DNA of 64,000 nucleotides from Rhizobium sp. 18055 (GCF_902706285.1 NZ_CACSKD010000017.1:1-64000), one strand, 5' to 3'; shown: positions 43,405-52,504, counted from the stretch's first letter. Numbers and translations are program-made. The notes: generated by a model not told the origin, from the sequence alone.

Positions 43405-43956
43405 GTGAACGATTTTGACGACGACGAAAAGATCCCCCCGCTGAAGCCGGGACGCCGCAGAACGACCTTCCACGACCGCGCGATGACGGTCGCAGGCCTG
43501 CTGCTGGCCGGCGCGTCCGCGGTCTTCCCGTGGTATGTCTTCTTCAACGAGGGCAAGTTCGGCATCAATGTCGCCGAGGGCGATCGCACACGCGAAATGC
43601 CGGATTGGCCGGCACGCGAGGTATTCAGCGTTTCGCCGCTGGCGCTGGCGAACAGGAACCCGCCGGAGAAAAAGCCTGACGTGCCGGTGGACCCGTTGAC
43701 GACGGCGACGGTCTCGAGCATCGGCAAGGAAGACGACAAGGGCGCGCCCGCCGAAGACCAGCCGTTCCCTGGCAAGTCTGCTTTTCGATTGCTGCATGTC
43801 TCCAACGGCAGGGCTTTGATCGAAGACACGTCGGGCATGTATGTCGTGCGCGTCGGCTCGATCCTGCCGGACGAAAGCCGCCTGGCGACGCTCGAGCAGC
43901 GCGACGGGAATTGGGTAATCGTGACGTCGAAGGGCGAGATCTACGCCCGCAATTAA
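43405..43956 (+). CDS. Single-pass membrane protein of the flagellar cluster, GspC/PilP-like C-terminus, 183 aa
   Basis: A GTG start follows the repeat array. A short cytoplasmic tail (DDDEKIPPLKPGRRR) precedes one membrane helix (residues 27-47), then a Pro/Lys-rich linker and a small beta domain (FRLLHVSNGRALIEDTSGMYVV ... WVIVTSKGEIY). The layout resembles the homology region of GspC or PilP, which link inner and outer membrane parts of export machines. A hypothetical gene lies in the same place, between fliI and flgB, in S. meliloti. Function unknown. Confidence 0.75.
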   Translation: MNDFDDDEKIPPLKPGRRRTTFHDRAMTVAGLLLAGASAVFPWYVFFNEGKFGINVAEGDRTREMPDWPAREVFSVSPLALANRNPPEKKPDVPVDPLTTATVSSIGKEDDKGAPAEDQPFPGKSAFRLLHVSNGRALIEDTSGMYVVRVGSILPDESRLATLEQRDGNWVIVTSKGEIYARN

Positions 43957-43977
43957 ATCGCCTCTCTCCCAACGTTT

Positions 43978-44012
43978 CAAAAGGCTCCTCCACAGGTGAG
44001 GAGCCTTTTTCG
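43978..44012 (+). terminator. Rho-independent terminator before flgB
   Basis: AAGGCTCCTC (43981-43990) pairs with GAGGAGCCTT (43998-44007) around a seven-base loop, followed by TTT. It separates the flgF-fliI unit from the flgB operon. Confidence 0.85.
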
Positions 44013-44121
44013 TTCCGGGATCGGCGACATCGGTGATCGCCCGAAACAGGGACCGTCATCTCCGTAAGTCTGACGCAAGATTACCGCCGTAGGGTTACAT
44101 TAGTAAAAATGGAGAGTTCCC

Positions 44122-44514
44122 ATGCAACCGATTCAACTGTTCAACTTGGCCTCGCGGCAGGCGGAATGGCTGACGATCCGCCAGGAGGTTGTTGCCGGTA
44201 ACATCGCCAATGCGAACACGCCGAAATATCACGCCAAGGACATCACGCCATTCCAGGCCGTGCTGGATCAATCCGACGTGTCGATGGCGCGTACCGATCC
44301 GGCGCACCTGAGTGGCAATGATCTGAGCACTAAGAACGACATTGATATCAAGGACGCGGCCCTCGATCAGGAAATCGGGGTTCAGGAATCCGGGAACACG
44401 GTCGGTCTGGCGGAAGAACTTTCCAAGTCCGGCGAAATCAAGCGCCAGTACGAGCTGAACACGTCGCTGATCGGCTCGTTCAACCGAATGATGCTTATGA
44501 CGGTGAAGAGCTAA
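44122..44514 (+). CDS. flgB: Flagellar rod protein FlgB, 130 aa
   Basis: FlgB-type N-terminus IQLFNLASRQAEWLTIRQEVVAGNIANANTP with the rod motif; length fits. GGAGA lies upstream of the ATG. First gene of the long rightward operon flgB to fliP. Confidence 0.92.
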   Translation: MQPIQLFNLASRQAEWLTIRQEVVAGNIANANTPKYHAKDITPFQAVLDQSDVSMARTDPAHLSGNDLSTKNDIDIKDAALDQEIGVQESGNTVGLAEELSKSGEIKRQYELNTSLIGSFNRMMLMTVKS

Positions 44515-44518
44515 GATC

Positions 44519-44935
44519 ATGGATCCTTTGTCAGCAGCTATGAAAATCGCCAGTTCCGGTCTCGAAGCGCAGTCCACGCGCCTGCGGATCGTTTCTGAAA
44601 ACATCGCGAACGCGCGCTCCACCGGGGACACCCCCGGCGCAGATCCCTATCGCCGCAAGACCATTACCTTCGGTGAGGCAGTTGATCGCGCAAATGGCAC
44701 AAAGACGGTGAACATCAAGAAGCTGGGCGTCGATGAATCGAAGTTCAGCACCGAATACGATCCGAACAATCCTGCGGCGGATGCCAAGGGTGTGGTCAAG
44801 CTGCCCAACGTCAACATGATGGTCGAGATGGCCGACATGCGCGAGGCCAACCGCTCCTACGACGCCAACCTGCAGACCATCAAGCAATCCCGCGACCTGA
44901 TTTCGTCGACAATCGAACTACTGAAGAGCCAGTGA
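44519..44935 (+). CDS. flgC: Flagellar rod protein FlgC, 138 aa
   Basis: N-terminal rod motif LRIVSENIANARSTGDTPGADPYRRK, then the C-terminal helix MVEMADMREANRSYDANLQTIKQ, typical of FlgC. It begins four bases after the flgB stop and overlaps fliE (TGATG). Confidence 0.93.
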   Translation: MDPLSAAMKIASSGLEAQSTRLRIVSENIANARSTGDTPGADPYRRKTITFGEAVDRANGTKTVNIKKLGVDESKFSTEYDPNNPAADAKGVVKLPNVNMMVEMADMREANRSYDANLQTIKQSRDLISSTIELLKSQ

Positions 44936-45261
44936 TGATCAACAGCATAAACAGTGTCAGCTCCCTGTCGCTCACGCGCGATCTCGCCGGTGTCGATCTC
45001 GGGAAAACCGAAGCCTCGTCATCTGCGCAGAGCGCAACAAACGATGCCAGCTTCGCATCGGTGCTCGGCAACGTCGCCAATGGCGCTGTCAGCTCGCTGA
45101 AGAGCGCCGAAAGCATGTCCTTCGAGGGCATCAAGGGAACGGCTTCTACACGCGAAGTCGTCGATGCCGTGATGCAGGCGCAGCAAACGCTCCAGACCGC
45201 CATTGCCATCAGAGACAAGGTCGTTTCGGCCTTCCTCGATGTCACCAGAATGCAGATGTAG
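44935..45261 (+). CDS. fliE: Flagellar hook-basal body protein FliE, 108 aa
   Basis: A small protein with the FliE C-terminal pattern REVVDAVMQAQQTLQTAIAIRDKVVSAFLDVTRMQM. FliE joins the MS ring to the rod. Start at the ATG overlapping the flgC stop. Confidence 0.92.
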   Translation: MINSINSVSSLSLTRDLAGVDLGKTEASSSAQSATNDASFASVLGNVANGAVSSLKSAESMSFEGIKGTASTREVVDAVMQAQQTLQTAIAIRDKVVSAFLDVTRMQM

Positions 45262-45280
45262 TTGATTTAAGGAAGAAGCC

Positions 45281-46072
45281 ATGAGAGCGCTTGCCATTGC
45301 TGCCACGGGCATGGATGCCCAGCAGACCAATCTTGAAGTCATCGCGAACAACATCGCGAACATCAACACCACTGGCTTCAAGCGCGCACGCGCTGAATTC
45401 ACCGATCTTCTCTATCAGACCCAGCGCGCCCAGGGCGTGTCCAACCGCGCCAACCAGGCGATCGTCCCGGAAGGTGCCAATATCGGTCTCGGCGTCCAGA
45501 CCTCTGCCGTGCGCAACCTGCACATCCAGGGCGAACTCGCGCAGACCGGCAACGATCTCGACGTTGCAGTGGTTGGCCGCGGCTTCTTCCAGATCCAGGC
45601 ACCGGATGGAACGAACCTCTACACACGTGCGGGTGCGTTCAACAAGAGCGAGACCGGCCAGATCGTCACGATCGACGGCTACACTGTCGCGCCGAACATC
45701 ACTATCCCGGTCGGTTCGACGCAGGTCACCATCAGCCGCTCCGGCGAAGTGACGGCAATGCTGCCGGGGCAGACCACGGCATCGACGCTCGGTCAGTTGC
45801 AGCTCGCCGACTTCGTCAACGAAGCCGGCCTGAAGCCGCTCGGCGACAATCTGTTCCAGGAAACGCCGGCCTCCGGCCAGCCGGTCGTCGGCACGCCTGA
45901 CGATCCGGGTTACGGCTATCTCAAGCAGAGCTACCTGGAATCGTCCAACGTCGACCCGGTCAAGGAAATCACCGAGCTGATCTCGGCGCAGCGCGCCTAC
46001 GAAATGAATTCCAAAGTCATCACCACCGCCGACGAAATGGCCTCCATCGTCAGCCAGAACCTGAAGAGATAA
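45281..46072 (+). CDS. flgG: Flagellar distal rod protein FlgG, 263 aa
   Basis: N-terminal ALAIAATGMDAQQTNLEVIA and NNIANINTTGFKRARAEF; C-terminal ESSNVDPVKEITELISAQRAYEMN. Length and pattern are those of FlgG. AAGGAAG precedes the ATG. Confidence 0.95.
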   Translation: MRALAIAATGMDAQQTNLEVIANNIANINTTGFKRARAEFTDLLYQTQRAQGVSNRANQAIVPEGANIGLGVQTSAVRNLHIQGELAQTGNDLDVAVVGRGFFQIQAPDGTNLYTRAGAFNKSETGQIVTIDGYTVAPNITIPVGSTQVTISRSGEVTAMLPGQTTASTLGQLQLADFVNEAGLKPLGDNLFQETPASGQPVVGTPDDPGYGYLKQSYLESSNVDPVKEITELISAQRAYEMNSKVITTADEMASIVSQNLKR

Positions 46073-46086
46073 GGAAGGGCCGAAAC

Positions 46087-46566
46087 ATGATGTTTTGCCG
46101 GATAGAAAATGTTCTCGGATGGGCGAGAGCCGCAATCATCGTAGCCACTGCGCTTGCCGCGCCGGCAGCATACGCTGCCATGGGTACGGCCGTTGTTCCG
46201 ACGACAATGATCTATCCCGGCGAAACCATCTCTGGCGATCAGCTGCAGGAAGTCGAGGTTACCAACCCGAACCTCAGTGGCGATTATGCCAAGTCCATCG
46301 GCCAGGTGGACGGCATGATCTCCAAGCGCACCCTGATCCCCGGGCGTACCATTTCTGTCTCTGCGCTGCGCGAGCCCTTCACGGTCACGCGCGGTTCTTC
46401 CATTCGCCTGATTTTCAAGCTCGGCACGATGGCGATCTCGGCTGCGGGATCGCCGCTTGAAGACGGCATGACGGGTCAGCTCATCCGCGTCCGAAATATG
46501 GATTCCGGCGTCATTGTCAGCGGCACCGTGCTCGCCGACGGCACAATACACGTGGCTGCAAAATGA
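46087..46566 (+). CDS. flgA: P-ring assembly chaperone FlgA, 159 aa
   Basis: A signal peptide (hydrophobic region ending AAPAAYA, about residues 12-34) is followed by the SAF domain (PTTMIYPGETISGDQLQEVE, LIPGRTISVSALREPFTV, GQLIRVRNMDSGVIVSGTVL). It is shorter than the enteric protein (about 219 residues), as usual for rhizobia. Its stop overlaps flgI (ATGA). FlgA helps FlgI form the P ring in the periplasm. Confidence 0.9.
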   Translation: MMFCRIENVLGWARAAIIVATALAAPAAYAAMGTAVVPTTMIYPGETISGDQLQEVEVTNPNLSGDYAKSIGQVDGMISKRTLIPGRTISVSALREPFTVTRGSSIRLIFKLGTMAISAAGSPLEDGMTGQLIRVRNMDSGVIVSGTVLADGTIHVAAK

Positions 46567-47684
46567 AGATTATGTTTCGTCTTTTCGTCGCGCTCGCGCT
46601 TCTGGCGCCGAACTTTCTGGCGGTCGCGCCAGCCTCGGCGATGAGTTCGCGCATCAAGGATATTGCTTCGCTGCAGGCTGGCCGTGACAACCAGCTGATC
46701 GGCTATGGCCTGATCGTCGGCCTTCAGGGAACCGGCGACGGCTTCCGCGCGTCGCCGTTCACGGAGCAGTCGATGCGCGCCATGCTGCAGAACCTCGGCA
46801 TCTCCACCCAGGGCGGCCAGTCCAGCGCCAAGAACACCGCGGCCGTCATGGTCACCGCCAATCTTCCGCCATTCGCCAGCCCCGGCAGCCGTCTCGATGT
46901 CAACGTCAGTTCGCTCGGCGACGCCACGTCGCTGCGCGGCGGCACGCTGATCATGACCTCGCTATCGGGCGCCGATGGCCAGATCTACGCCGTTGCCCAG
47001 GGCTCGGTCGTGGTCTCGGGCTTCACCGCCCAGGGCCAGGCGTCAACGGTTACCGAAGGTGTGACGACCGCAGGCCGCGTTCCCGGCGGCGCCATCATCG
47101 AACGGGAGCTTCCCTCGCGCTTCAAGGATTCGGTCAATCTCGTCCTGCAACTGCGCAATCCGGACTTCTCCACGGCCGTCCGCATCGCCGACGTCGTCAA
47201 CGGCTATGCGCGCGTTCGCTTCGGCGGGCCGGTCGCAGAGCCGAAGGATGCGCAGGAAGTCATCGTCCAGAAGCCGAGGGAGGCCGATCTCACCCGTCTC
47301 ATGGCCGACATCGAAAACCTCACCGTCGAAACCGATACGCCTGCCAAGGTGGTGATCAACGAGCGCACCGGCACGATCGTTATCGGCGCGGATGTCCGTG
47401 TGTCCCCGGTCGCGGTCAGCTACGGCACGCTCACGGTCCAGGTCAACGAGACGCCGCAGATCATCCAGCCCGAACCCTTCTCGCGCGGCGTCACTGCGGT
47501 GCAACCGCAGACCGATATCACCGCGCAGAAAACCGGTGGCAATGTCGCACTGATCGACGGGCCTGATCTGAAGACGCTGGTGGCCGGTCTCAACAATATC
47601 GGCGTCAAGCCGGATGGCATCATCGCCATTCTGCAAGGCATCAAATCTGCCGGCGCCCTGCAAGCGGAGCTTGTCCTGCAATGA
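46563..47684 (+). CDS. flgI: Flagellar P-ring protein FlgI, 373 aa
   Basis: Signal peptide (MKIMFRLFVALALLAPNFLA...ASA), then SRIKDIASLQAGRDNQLIGYGLIVGLQGTGDG, the strong FlgI signature, to the C-terminal KTLVAGLNNIGVKPDGIIAILQGIK. It forms the ring in the peptidoglycan layer. It overlaps flgA and motE by four bases each. Confidence 0.96.
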   Translation: MKIMFRLFVALALLAPNFLAVAPASAMSSRIKDIASLQAGRDNQLIGYGLIVGLQGTGDGFRASPFTEQSMRAMLQNLGISTQGGQSSAKNTAAVMVTANLPPFASPGSRLDVNVSSLGDATSLRGGTLIMTSLSGADGQIYAVAQGSVVVSGFTAQGQASTVTEGVTTAGRVPGGAIIERELPSRFKDSVNLVLQLRNPDFSTAVRIADVVNGYARVRFGGPVAEPKDAQEVIVQKPREADLTRLMADIENLTVETDTPAKVVINERTGTIVIGADVRVSPVAVSYGTLTVQVNETPQIIQPEPFSRGVTAVQPQTDITAQKTGGNVALIDGPDLKTLVAGLNNIGVKPDGIIAILQGIKSAGALQAELVLQ

Positions 47685-48229
47685 TGACGTTTCCCGGTGC
47701 GAACATGACCGTTTCCGAATTGCTTCGGCGCCTGGCGCTGCCTGCTGCGGCTGTGCTGCTGCTGACCATTCCCGGCGCCTTCGCGCAGGAAGCGCGCACC
47801 TCCGCCGGCGGAGAGCTGACGTCAGACGAAGAGATCAAGCAGTTCTGCAGCAATATTGCCGAACCGGCCCGCGATCAGCGCTATCTCCTGCAGAAGCAGG
47901 AACTGGACAAGCTCAGAGCGGATGTCGACAGCCGCATCGCCGAAATGCAGAAGCGCCGGGACGAATACCAGGACTGGCTGAAGCGCCGCGACGATTTCAT
48001 GAAGCAGGCCGAAGCCAGCTTGACGGATATCTACAAGAAAATGAAGCCGGACGCTGCCGCGCAGCAGCTTCAGGCCGTCAAGGTCGAAGTGGCCGCCGCC
48101 GTCATCATGCGGCTGAACGCGTCGCAGTCGAGCTTGATCCTGAACGAGATGGACCCCGTTAAGGCCGCGGTCATCGCCAACATCATCGCCAGCGCGTCCG
48201 ATCCAAATACGTCGAAGGACCCCTCATGA
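47681..48229 (+). CDS. motE: MotC chaperone MotE, 182 aa
   Basis: A signal peptide (LPAAAVLLLTIPGAFAQ) leads a mature helical region with a long coiled coil (DQRYLLQKQELDKLRADVDSRIAEMQKRRDEYQDWL) and a C-terminal MgtE_N/FliG-like domain (LQAVKVEVAAAVIMRLNASQSSLILNEMDPVKAAVIA). In S. meliloti MotE is a periplasmic chaperone that folds and stabilises MotC. It is translationally coupled to flgI and flgH. Confidence 0.9.
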   Translation: MMTFPGANMTVSELLRRLALPAAAVLLLTIPGAFAQEARTSAGGELTSDEEIKQFCSNIAEPARDQRYLLQKQELDKLRADVDSRIAEMQKRRDEYQDWLKRRDDFMKQAEASLTDIYKKMKPDAAAQQLQAVKVEVAAAVIMRLNASQSSLILNEMDPVKAAVIANIIASASDPNTSKDPS

Positions 48230-48942
48230 ACAAGCGTTTCCCGGCAGCGATTGCCGCCGTGGCCATTCTGGCCGGCTGCCAATCCCCGCAGGCGATCAAC
48301 GAGATCGGCCGTGCCCCCGCCATGAGCCCGATCGGCAGCGGCCTTGCCTACGGGCAGACGCAGCAGATGTCGATGTACCCGAAGCAGCCGCGCCAGGTCG
48401 CACAGGGCTATTCGCTCTGGAGCGATTCCCAGGCGGCTTTGTTCAAGGACGCCCGAGCCCTCAACGTCGGCGATATCCTGACGGTCGACATCTCGATCGA
48501 CGACAAGGGATCGTTTGAAAACAACTCCAATCGCAACCGTACCAACAGCAGCGGGCTGAACTGGGACGCAGAGGCGAACATCCTCGGTTGGAACCCGTCG
48601 TCGAAAACAGACGTGACCTACGGCTCCGACACCAGCACCGATGCCAAGGGCAAGATCGAGCGCACCGACAAGCTGAAGCTGATGGTCGCAGCCGTCGTCA
48701 CCGGCATTCTTGAAAACGGCAACCTGGTGATCAGCGGTTCGCAGGAAGTGCGCCTGAACCAGGAACTGCGCATCCTGAACGTCGCCGGTATCGTTCGTCC
48801 TCAGGACGTCACCGCCGAAAACCAGATCACCTACGAGAAGATCGCCGAAGCGCGCATCTCCTACGGCGGCCGCGGCCGCCTGATGGAAGTGCAGCAGCCT
48901 CCGCGCGGCCAGCAGGCCGTCGATCTTCTCTCGCCACTCTGA
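48226..48942 (+). CDS. flgH: Flagellar L-ring lipoprotein FlgH, 238 aa
   Basis: A lipoprotein signal peptide ends at Cys18 (AILAGC). The mature part carries YSLWSDSQAALFKDARALNVGDILTVDISIDD and the C-terminal VRPQDVTAENQITYEKIAEARISYGGRG of FlgH. It makes the outer-membrane ring. Its start overlaps the motE stop. Confidence 0.95.
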   Translation: MNKRFPAAIAAVAILAGCQSPQAINEIGRAPAMSPIGSGLAYGQTQQMSMYPKQPRQVAQGYSLWSDSQAALFKDARALNVGDILTVDISIDDKGSFENNSNRNRTNSSGLNWDAEANILGWNPSSKTDVTYGSDTSTDAKGKIERTDKLKLMVAAVVTGILENGNLVISGSQEVRLNQELRILNVAGIVRPQDVTAENQITYEKIAEARISYGGRGRLMEVQQPPRGQQAVDLLSPL

Positions 48943-48953
48943 GGTCTGATACC

Positions 48954-49472
48954 ATGGCAGATGCAGAAGGTAGCGACGGCCAGCCGAAGAAGAAGTCGGC
49001 AATGATGATGACGATCATCGGCCTTGCCGTGCTGACGCTGCTTGGCGGCGGTGGCGGCTGGGTCGTCGGCGGGATGATCGCCCCCAACATCAAGGGTGCG
49101 GCAGAGGCCGAGCAGGCGACGGAAGCCAAGGGCGCTGCCGAGCAGAAAAAAGAAGGCGAGGCCGGACTTCCGCATATTTCAACGGAAGCCAACAACGTCG
49201 TTCAGCTCGAGCCGATCACCTCGAACCTCGCATACCCATCGGAAAACTGGGTTCGCCTTGAAGTCGCTCTGCTTTTCAGCGGGCCGCCGGATGTGAAGCT
49301 CGCCGAGGATATCCATCAGGATGTCATGGCCTACATCCGCACGGTCTCGCTGCAGCAGATAGAAGGCCCGCGCGGCTTCGAATATCTTAGGGATGACATC
49401 CAGGAGCGTGTTGACCTTCGTGCGCAGGGACGCGTATCGAAGATCATGTTCAGGACCTTCGTCATCGAATGA
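48954..49472 (+). CDS. fliL: Flagellar basal body protein FliL, 172 aa
   Basis: One membrane helix (MMMTIIGLAVLTLLGGGGGWVVGGMI, residues 17-42), an Ala/Glu-rich linker, then the FliL domain (NWVRLEVALLFSG ... VMAYIRTVSLQQIEGPRGFEYLRDDIQERV ... SKIMFRTFVIE). It surrounds the stator and supports motor function. It overlaps fliP (ATGA). Confidence 0.92.
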   Translation: MADAEGSDGQPKKKSAMMMTIIGLAVLTLLGGGGGWVVGGMIAPNIKGAAEAEQATEAKGAAEQKKEGEAGLPHISTEANNVVQLEPITSNLAYPSENWVRLEVALLFSGPPDVKLAEDIHQDVMAYIRTVSLQQIEGPRGFEYLRDDIQERVDLRAQGRVSKIMFRTFVIE

Positions 49473-50206
49473 TTCGATTCCTACTGATTTTGGCTGCCAT
49501 GATGGCGGTCCCGGAGCTGGCGCATGCGCAACAGCTCCCATCAAACCTGTTGAACCTGCCGGTAGATGGCTCGGTCGCAGCATGGATCATCCGAACCTTC
49601 GGTCTTTTGACTGTTCTGTCGGTCGCGCCTGGCATCCTCATCATGGTGACCAGCTTTCCGCGCTTCGTCATCGCCTTTTCCATTCTGCGCACCGGCCTCG
49701 GCCTGGCATCGACCCCCTCGAACATGATCCTGCTGTCGCTGTCGCTGTTCATGACCTTCTACGTCATGCAGCCGACCTTCGATCAGGCTTGGCAGACAGG
49801 CGTTCAACCGCTTCTGGTCAACCAGATCAACGAGCAGCAGGCCGTCGAGCGGATTGCCGAGCCGTTCCGCACCTTCATGACCCGCAATACCCGCGAGAAG
49901 GATCTGGCGCTGTTCGTCGATCTTGCCCGCGAGCGCGGCCAGACGGTCGATACCGGCGACAAGGTCGATTACCGCGTCCTCGTTCCGGCCTTCATGATCT
50001 CGGAAATCCGCCGCGGCTTCGAGATCGGCTTCCTCGTCGTTCTTCCGTTTCTGGTCATCGACCTGATCGTTGCCACCATCACCATGGCCATGGGCATGAT
50101 GATGCTGCCGCCAACGTCGATCTCGCTGCCGTTCAAGATCCTCTTCTTCGTGCTGATCGATGGCTGGAACCTGCTTGTCGGCAGTCTGGTGCGGTCGTTC
50201 AACTGA
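49469..50206 (+). CDS. fliP: Flagellar export gate protein FliP, 245 aa
   Basis: A cleavable signal peptide (MIRFLLILAAMMAVPELAHA) precedes the FliP core: RTFGLLTVLSVAPGILIMVTSFPRFVI, then the two C-terminal membrane helices around FEIGFLVVLPFLVIDLIVATI. It forms the export channel with FliQ and FliR. Last gene of the operon; a bidirectional terminator follows. Confidence 0.95.
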   Translation: MIRFLLILAAMMAVPELAHAQQLPSNLLNLPVDGSVAAWIIRTFGLLTVLSVAPGILIMVTSFPRFVIAFSILRTGLGLASTPSNMILLSLSLFMTFYVMQPTFDQAWQTGVQPLLVNQINEQQAVERIAEPFRTFMTRNTREKDLALFVDLARERGQTVDTGDKVDYRVLVPAFMISEIRRGFEIGFLVVLPFLVIDLIVATITMAMGMMMLPPTSISLPFKILFFVLIDGWNLLVGSLVRSFN

Positions 50207-50241
50207 AACGACACGCGGCGCTTGCAGCGGACGAACAATAA

Positions 50242-50265
50242 AAAAGCCGGCGATCGCCGGCTTTT
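50242..50265. terminator. Bidirectional terminator between fliP and the GT41 gene
   Basis: A perfect palindrome AAAAGCCGGC-GATC-GCCGGCTTTT lies between two convergent genes and has A/T tracts on both sides, so it can end transcription from either direction. Confidence 0.85.
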
Positions 50266-50288
50266 CCATGTCTGGTAGGTGGCGACCG

Positions 50289-52211
50289 TTAGCCGGCCGC
50301 ACTCCCGAATGGTGCCATCCTGGCCGGCAGCGCCGGAACCGTGATGTGATCCGGATCCAGTCCCTGCTTGGCGCGATCGACGATCATCTCGTAGGCCGTC
50401 TCGAGATGACGGCAGAAGCGCTCGGCATCGAACAGTGGCTTGATCAGCCGGTTCGCCTCAAGCGTCTCCTTGAAACCGGCCACGCGCTCGCGGTTGTTGG
50501 CCAGATCGACAGCCATGTCTTCGTAGGCCTGTACGTCTGCTGCCACGAGTTCTGGCAGGCCGATCGCGTTCAATAGGCTTTCGCTGACCCGTGACGCGAA
50601 GTTGGTGCCTTTCAAGGTCAGCACCGGCAACCCGCCCCAAAGCTGCTCCGACGTCGTCGTGTGACCGTTGTAGGGCCATGTGTCGAGTGCGAGGTCGGCT
50701 GCCTGCTGCCTGTCGATATGCGCCTGGTAGTCGGCATGCCCGCAGAAGACGATCCGCTTGGCAGGAATGCCCTGCCGCTTGAAGTATTCCCTGAGGTTCG
50801 CCTCGCTGGCCGGCGAGACGGCCATGAGCCAGAGTACGCTCTCCGGCGCCCGGCGAAGGATATTGCACCAGACATTGACCGTTTCGGGCGTGACCTTTCG
50901 GCTGGCGTTGAAAGAGGCAAACACGAACTTGTCTTCGGGCAGGTCAAACTGCGCGCGATACACGGGTCTCGGCAGTGGCCGGTGAACCGGGTCGTTCGGC
51001 TGGTAGGTATCCGGCATATGCAGGAATTTTTCGTGATAGTGCGGCTTCGACGTTTCCGGCAGCACGAACTTGTCACCGATGATATAATCCAGGTCGGTAT
51101 TGCTGGCGCTGCCCGGAAAACCCAGCCATGAGACTTGAACAGGCGCTGCACCGTGGTTGAGGATACCGTACCGCGTTTCGAAGGTCGGACCCTTCAAATC
51201 CACCAGGATGTCGATACCGTCCGCTCGCATCAGCTTTGCCACTGCCTCGTTCGACATGTCACGAACAGTCACGATCCGGCCCCAGAGGTCTCGGTCGATG
51301 GTGCTGTGATCGAGGTTCGTCTGCTTGGTATGGCAGTACAGCGTCACCTCGAAACGGTCGCGGTCGTGGAGTTCCAGAACGCGGCCCAACAGCTTGATCG
51401 TCGCGTGCTGCTCGAAGAAATCGTTCGACAGGTACCCGATGCGGATTTTTTCGGCCCATTGATGCGGTGTCGCCCTGCGCCCGACCGAATGGTCCTCCGA
51501 CTGGAGGTGATTGATGCTCCATGCCTGTCGGTTTAGCGCCTCATCACCGCACCACTGCAGATTATAGAACTCGCTCTCGTGCTTGAGGAAGTCCCTTTCG
51601 CCCTGCTTCACCAGTTCGTCGACGGCAGGTTTGTGCAGCGCGATCGCCGAGAGATCGCTGACGTCGCGGCTGAACATCAGATACAGCAGTCGGAACTGAA
51701 TGAGCTTCGGAAAGCGCTTGAACAGGTTGCGGGCCAGGAAAGCCTGCGACACGTCCGATGGATTGTTGCGAAGCATCCGAACGGCAAGCCGGGTATGATC
51801 GAGGTTGCTGCTCTCTGCCAGCACCTTGCAGAAAGGCGATAGAAGTTCGTCTTGGCCACGCTGCAGGTAGATTGATGCCAGCATGTATGCGATTTCCGCA
51901 TCGAGGCCGTGCTGCAGCATGTATCGCAGACCGAGCCGCTGCGCATCGTCCTCATTGCCGGCTTCGAAATGAAGAAGGGCGGCCTTGCGCGAGAACTCGG
52001 CACCGCTGGCGCCCGCCTTTTCTCCGGCCAGCGAAAATGCCATCGCCGCATCTGCCTTCATTCCCAGCTGCTGTAAGGTTCGCCCCAGCAGCACATAGAC
52101 TTTTGCGTCCTTCTGCGTCTCAAGAAGCGAGTTCAGGGTTTCAAGGGACTTCACATAGCGCCCGCTCTGATAGTCTTTCGATGCTGCAGAAAACGAAACC
52201 ACACGATTCAC
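50289..52211 (-). CDS. GT41-family (OGT/SPINDLY-like) glycosyltransferase with TPR-like N-terminus, 640 aa
   Basis: The first ~230 residues are helical repeats of TPR type (YQSGRYVKSLETLNSLLETQ, VYVLLGRTLQQLGMKADAAM). The rest is the OGT catalytic region: IGYLSNDFFEQHATIKLL with the catalytic-site His269, DILVDLKGPTFETRYGIL, APVQVSWLGFPGS, FASFNASRK (Lys439, nucleotide-sugar binding) and LDTWPYNGHTTTSEQLWGGL. The GTG at 52211 is chosen for GAGGG six bases upstream. It lies between fliP and flaA and is divergent from flaA, so flagellin is a likely acceptor, as for FlmG of Caulobacter. That target is inference. Confidence 0.88.
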   Translation of the reverse strand: MNRVVSFSAASKDYQSGRYVKSLETLNSLLETQKDAKVYVLLGRTLQQLGMKADAAMAFSLAGEKAGASGAEFSRKAALLHFEAGNEDDAQRLGLRYMLQHGLDAEIAYMLASIYLQRGQDELLSPFCKVLAESSNLDHTRLAVRMLRNNPSDVSQAFLARNLFKRFPKLIQFRLLYLMFSRDVSDLSAIALHKPAVDELVKQGERDFLKHESEFYNLQWCGDEALNRQAWSINHLQSEDHSVGRRATPHQWAEKIRIGYLSNDFFEQHATIKLLGRVLELHDRDRFEVTLYCHTKQTNLDHSTIDRDLWGRIVTVRDMSNEAVAKLMRADGIDILVDLKGPTFETRYGILNHGAAPVQVSWLGFPGSASNTDLDYIIGDKFVLPETSKPHYHEKFLHMPDTYQPNDPVHRPLPRPVYRAQFDLPEDKFVFASFNASRKVTPETVNVWCNILRRAPESVLWLMAVSPASEANLREYFKRQGIPAKRIVFCGHADYQAHIDRQQAADLALDTWPYNGHTTTSEQLWGGLPVLTLKGTNFASRVSESLLNAIGLPELVAADVQAYEDMAVDLANNRERVAGFKETLEANRLIKPLFDAERFCRHLETAYEMIVDRAKQGLDPDHITVPALPARMAPFGSAAG

Positions 52212-52377
52212 GGCCAACCCTCGTCACTTCCATAAAACGACTTTCACCAAGCCACGCCGTTCCGCTTCAGGACGGCGAACTGATGCTATTGGGTCGAATA
52301 ATGCCACGCGAAGCTTGCCCCAGGCAGGAAATCCGGGCGTCGGTGCAAGGCTTTGGGCTCAATGCGTGCGCCGCGCT

Positions 52378-52396
52378 TTAATATTAAGTTAACCAT
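52378..52396 (+). promoter_or_regulatory. CtrA-type site TTAA-N7-TTAACCAT upstream of flaA
   Basis: TTAA at 52378-52381, seven bases, then TTAACCAT at 52389-52396. This is an exact fit to the TTAA-N7-TTAAC consensus known for CtrA in alphaproteobacteria. It lies about 190 bases before flaA and could also serve the divergent GT41 gene. Confidence 0.6.
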
Positions 52397-52504
52397 TTGT
52401 ATTTGTTTGAAAAAACCAAAATGGCTATTAATCAGTCTTCAAGGTTTTGCTGCGAAATTCATTCTCGACATGACGGGTTTGGTCCTAATGCAGACGACCA
52501 AGTG

